The notes under the pieces are model-generated. The model was given only the letters and a program-made list of their open reading frames with translations. It did no database searches and was not told where the DNA came from. From contig JALWML010000221.1 in NCBI GenBank assembly GCA_027083915.1, forward strand, positions 1-5,301: 5,301 nt of DNA. Direction: 5' to 3'. Shown here in pieces: positions 4,101-5,301 of this stretch (within the stretch, counting starts at the first letter, position 1; every line of letters starts with the position of its first letter). This DNA comes from Lysobacterales bacterium (GTDB lineage: Bacteria; Pseudomonadota; Gammaproteobacteria; Xanthomonadales; Marinicellaceae). Made by a program: the position numbers and the translations under genes.

Positions 4101-5301
4101 ACCATTACTATAACAAATCCACCTCCAGCTAGAGCCAATTCATCCTATGGTGTGACAACGAATATTCAAATCAATGTCCCAGCAGGTAGTGGATTACTCA
4201 ATGGAGCAACAGGAGGAACTGGTGCATTAACTGTAGGTAATGCCATGAATCCAGCACCTACTGCCACAATAAATGGAGGAGATTTATCCATTACTACGGC
4301 AACGGGTGTGTTTACCTACAACCCTCCTGCTGGTCAAAACAGTGGAACGGATAGTTTCACCTATAAAGTGTGTGATTCAGTTGGAATTTGCTCAGCTAAT
4401 GTAACAATAACTTTCAATGTTTCGGGTAATACCATTTGGTTTATCGATAAATCTGCCGCCGCAGGTGGTGATGGTCGCTTAACGACACCTTTTAATAGTA
4501 TAGCTGATTTTAATAGCATTCAAGGAGCTGGAGGCACAGCAGGAGCAGCCGCAAATGACAATATCTTTTTGAAATCAGGTGCTTACAATGGATCTTTTAC
4601 ACTTCTAAATAATCAAAAATTGATTGGAAGTGGTGCTTCTGGAAGTTTTGATACAGTAATGGGTATTACAGCAAGTGCTAATAGTTCTCCCAGACCCACT
4701 CTTGGCGGTACAAAACCCACTATATCTTCGGCAGCAAATGCAATTAATACAGCAGTAAGCAATACCATTACAGGCATAGAAATCACCAATACAACAAATT
4801 ATGCCATTCAAGGATTGTCATCTAGTGGTACTTTAACAATATCCAATGTAGATGTATCGGGCACTGGAGGTCTTGTTAATTTAAATGGTGGTGGAGCAGG
4901 GGCGTTAAACGTAACTTTTGGTAAATTGAACTCTTCAGCAAGTACTTCAAGTCCCGTTCTACAAGTACAAGGCTTTGCAAGCGGTAATTTCACCGTAAAT
5001 ACTGCTGGCACAAATATTGTATCAACAACCCAAGCAACCAATTTTTCAAATAACTCTGGTGTAAATTTTGCCTTTAATGGCACTTCGGGTCTATCAATAA
5101 ATAGTGGTAATAATAATGCCTTTATTGCTAATAATGGTGGGACTTTTACCTCTGCAGGAAATGGAGTTATTACGACATCTACAGGAGTACCAATTAATCT
5201 GTCTAATAGCACACAAATTGGAGCTGGCAGTTTGATTTTTCAAAGTGTTTCCGCAAATGGAACTACCTCAGCAATCACTCTTAATAATACAGGAGTAGGA
5301 A
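1101..5301 (+). CDS. Giant exported repeat protein (probable surface adhesin), N-terminal 1400 residues, open at right edge
   Basis: The frame from TTG 1101 has no stop codon through 5301, so 1400 residues are seen and the C-terminus is missing. Domain order by residue: Sec signal peptide 1-23; N-terminal domain 24-about 150 with Cys39 and Cys76; two-helix membrane hairpin about 153-201; DGQVNDW segment about 202-252, ending in YASLGQDFFTARMDV; cadherin-like domain 253-346 (ADADGD, then YTPNADYVGNDSFTY); six tandem repeats of about 110 residues, 349-1005; a second cadherin/Ig-like domain 1006-1109 (TYNPPAGQNSGTDSFTYKVC); and a probable beta-helix region from Trp1113 (WFIDKSAAAGGDGR, then LLNNQKLIGSG). 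Cysteines are few: one in the signal peptide, Cys39, Cys76, Cys1091 and Cys1097. Ser/Thr/Asn/Gly/Ala richness and lack of catalytic motifs suggest a structural surface or matrix protein that may bind calcium, cells or polysaccharide. That role is inferred. The secretion route past the inner membrane is unknown because the C-terminus is not visible. No Shine-Dalgarno favours the alternative ATG at 1089. Confidence 0.9.
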   Translation, partial: MKKNSPLLVFLVLFCHMVYGANATYNVYIDKDNKTSTGCTVLQPDFSTQFDGIDGYLSIETGGSSVAITNSLYYKCTGSSFDAGSPIIDSALGLNTSISGDDVFEMQMATSDLDIRSSTVARLYFSTESTTSSDILTDTNSGGAILFGVAFPIPLLSITSLLLLSLLIFFIAKRTLKNNKIIVSVVLLVPTLVWSVFAFVIDGQVNDWSNFTAIDDPIGDNSGSGGFSDITHVYASLGQDFFTARMDVVDVENQAPTANDVTDSVFEDNTLVVTMSGADADGDALSFIIDSTPTNGTLSIITPINATSSSLVYTPNADYVGNDSFTYFANDGQVNSTAATVNITIDAVNDAPSFTSGGAVTVLEESGAYSATWATNIQAGPSDESGQTTNFTIVSVTNSTLFSSQPLVDASGNLSFTPAVDEFGTATVTLNLVDNGGTANGGIDTSANQTFDIVIENVNDVPSFTAGTNEVILEDATAQTVAGWATALSTGPANESTQTLSFNVTNDNNTLFGVQPAINASGDLIYTPALDANGVANVTVNIMDDGGTANGGVDTSADQNFTITVTAVNDAPSFTKGADQSVLEESPVQTVVGWATAISTGPSDESAQTVNFNLSNDNNAIFSVQPAVNANGDLTYTPLANASGVATVTIAIMDNGGTANGGIDTSADQTFMITITDINDVPSFTKGADQSVLEDAGLQTVNGWATALSAGPPSESAQTLSFNVSNNNNALFSTQPSVDSSGNLSYTPATNANGLAVVTLNIMDNGGTANGGVDTSANQTFTIAVTSVNDAPSFTSGGNITVLEDAAAYSAVWASGLSTGPADESAQTLSFNVSNDNNSLFSTQPSISNTGQLQFALAADMNGAATVSVTLMDNGGTANGGNNTSATQTFTLTVTAVNDEPQFTKGADQSVTQNSGAQTVSGWVVTSSVGPANEAGQTLSYNVTNNNNALFSVQPSVNAAGDLSYTSATNQNGVATITINVMDDGGTANGGDDTSPDQTFTITITNPPPARANSSYGVTTNIQINVPAGSGLLNGATGGTGALTVGNAMNPAPTATINGGDLSITTATGVFTYNPPAGQNSGTDSFTYKVCDSVGICSANVTITFNVSGNTIWFIDKSAAAGGDGRLTTPFNSIADFNSIQGAGGTAGAAANDNIFLKSGAYNGSFTLLNNQKLIGSGASGSFDTVMGITASANSSPRPTLGGTKPTISSAANAINTAVSNTITGIEITNTTNYAIQGLSSSGTLTISNVDVSGTGGLVNLNGGGAGALNVTFGKLNSSASTSSPVLQVQGFASGNFTVNTAGTNIVSTTQATNFSNNSGVNFAFNGTSGLSINSGNNNAFIANNGGTFTSAGNGVITTSTGVPINLSNSTQIGAGSLIFQSVSANGTTSAITLNNTGVG
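1170..1550 (+). other. N-terminal exported domain of the giant protein (about residues 24-150)
   Basis: The mature N-terminus begins TYNVYIDKDNKTSTGCTV. The acidic DKDNKTSTG loop resembles a short calcium-loop or thrombospondin-3-like turn. Two cysteines (39 and 76) could pair. The region continues through SALGLNTSISGDDVFEMQM and RLYFSTES and ends in a Gly-rich linker before the membrane hairpin. I recall similar YNVYxDxDNNxxTGC starts in large exported proteobacterial proteins that also carry the membrane segment that follows. I know of no function for the domain. Confidence 0.5.
1557..1703 (+). other. Two-helix membrane hairpin; first helix resembles an IPTL/PEP-CTERM sorting tail
   Basis: Residues 153-172 read IPLLSITSLLLLSLLIFFIA and are followed by a basic stretch KRTLKNNK (173-180). 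The pattern of Ile-Pro, a hydrophobic helix and then a basic cluster is that of IPTL-CTERM/PEP-CTERM sorting tails, which normally end a protein. Here a second hydrophobic helix follows (about 181-201, IIVSVVLLVPTLVWSVFAFV), and then more than 1200 further exported-type residues. With a cleaved signal peptide, the positive-inside rule puts the basic loop in the cytoplasm and both flanks outside. Confidence 0.65.
1704..1856 (+). other. DGxxxDW segment, possibly CBM9-like
   Basis: Residues 202-252 start DGQVNDWSNFTAIDDPIGDN and continue through a Gly/Ser loop to FSDITHVYASLGQDFFTARMDV. The order DGxxxDW, DxxGD, DIxxxYA, FFxxRxDV is reminiscent of family-9-type carbohydrate-binding and related beta-sandwich domains. 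The segment is short for a full CBM9, so this is a resemblance and not a firm assignment. Confidence 0.35.
1857..2138 (+). other. Cadherin-like (tandem-95/VCBS-type) domain
   Basis: Residues 253-346 run NQAPTANDVTDSVFEDN, then SGADADGDALSF, NGTLS, LVYTPNADYVGNDSFTY and NDGQVNSTAATVNITI. This is the standard signature of bacterial cadherin-like/tandem-95 repeats: a PxAxD start, an acidic ADxDGD calcium-type turn, YTPxxxYxGxDSFTY, and a closing TVxITV strand. Such domains form extended beta-sandwich stalks in large surface adhesins. Only one copy of this type precedes the array of the 110-residue type. Confidence 0.75.
2145..4115 (+). repeat. Six in-frame tandem repeats of about 330 bp (110 residues)
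   Basis: Units begin at the Asn-Asp of ND(A/V/E)P(S/Q)FT: R1 2145-2474, R2 2475-2804, R3 2805-3134, R4 3135-3464 (each 110 codons), R5 3465-3791 (109) and R6 3792-4115 (108). Each unit runs NDxPxFT, an acidic VLEE/VLED in R1-R5, a Trp, GPxxE, an F/YxxxxxN strand, LF/IFxxQP, LxYTP or a variant, then the invariant GGTANGG followed by (D/N)TSxxQxF. The invariant core is at residues 436-442, 546-552, 656-662, 766-772, 875-881 and 985-991. R1 and R5 share the head SGG..TVLE..xAYSAxW; R3, R4 and R6 share KGADQSV, with GWA/GWV following, and R2 is close to them. The family is a cadherin/VCBS-like Ig fold common in giant bacterial surface proteins. Confidence 0.93.
4116..4427 (+). other. Second cadherin/Ig-like domain with a close cysteine pair
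   Basis: Residues 1006-1109 break the 110-residue register. A proline-rich linker (NPPPARANSSYG) leads to INVPAGSGLLNGATGG, LSITTATGVFTYNPPAGQ, NSGTDSFTYKVCDSVGIC and VTITFNVSG. The TYNPPAG..G.DSFTY pattern is the cadherin-like signature again. Cys1091 and Cys1097 flank a five-residue loop and may form a disulfide. They are the only cysteines after residue 76 in the visible protein. The domain joins the repeat stalk to the beta-helix region. Confidence 0.65.
4437..5301 (+). other. Probable right-handed beta-helix (pectin-lyase-like) region, incomplete
   Basis: From Trp1113 the sequence reads WFIDKSAAAGGDGRLTTPFN, then ANDNIFLKSGAYNGSFTLLN and NQKLIGSGASG. This matches the usual first turns of exported beta-helix proteins: W(Y/F)(V/I)D, GGDGR, TPF, DxIF, GxYxGxxTLxNxQxLIGxG. 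The following residues to 1400 are Asn/Ser/Thr/Gly-rich with short alternating hydrophobics (ITGIEITN, LTISNVDVSGTGG, LNVTFGKLN), as expected for stacked coils. No polysaccharide-lyase catalytic residues can be assigned. The region continues past the window. Confidence 0.65.

Noticed and set aside
2145..4115. CRISPR-like or intergenic DNA repeat array
   Set aside because: The period is about 330 bp, a multiple of three, the array is fully in frame, and conservation is at protein level. These are protein-domain repeats.
4605..4811. A cysteine-rich 68-codon antisense frame
   Set aside because: The cysteines come from reading sense Thr/Ala codons (ACA, GCA) backwards as TGT and TGC. It is opposite the beta-helix coding region and has no ribosome site.
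4808..5212. A 134-codon antisense frame
   Set aside because: It is a proline/valine-rich shadow of the Gly/Asn/Thr-rich sense frame, with no independent signal.

Overview
This window is AT-rich DNA and most likely comes from a low-GC gammaproteobacterium. The best lineage marker is rlmJ, whose product matches the 280-residue length and motif positions I remember for the E. coli enzyme. The exact genus cannot be fixed from the sequence. The window splits into a short leftward housekeeping operon and one very large rightward gene, with 175 bases between the two start codons.

Left part (1-925, minus strand): rlmJ, a 23S rRNA adenine-N6 methyltransferase, is complete. Its stop codon overlaps by one base (TAATG) the start of a second gene that runs off the left edge. 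The 27 visible residues of that gene look like the start of a small DUF6122-type membrane protein. The gap at 926-1100 appears to hold two divergent promoters and no gene.

Right part (1101-5301, plus strand): one uninterrupted reading frame of 1400 codons is still open at the window end. It encodes the N-terminal part of a giant exported protein. In order it has: a Sec signal peptide; a domain of about 130 residues; a two-helix membrane hairpin whose first helix resembles an IPTL/PEP-CTERM sorting tail placed internally; a DGxxxDW segment resembling a CBM9-type fold; one cadherin-like (tandem-95/VCBS-type) domain; six tandem repeats of about 110 residues, each with the invariant core GGTANGG; one more cadherin/Ig-like domain; and the start of a probable right-handed beta-helix (pectin-lyase-like) region. 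The likely role is a cell-surface or secreted adhesin or matrix protein. No enzymatic motif is visible.

The main points of interest are the internal sorting-tail-like hairpin in a giant exported protein, the regular repeat array with two sub-types of repeat head, and the choice between a TTG start with a good ribosome site and an in-frame ATG without one. I see no RNA gene, CRISPR array, insertion sequence or phage element. The two sides of the window have no evident functional link beyond being divergently transcribed.
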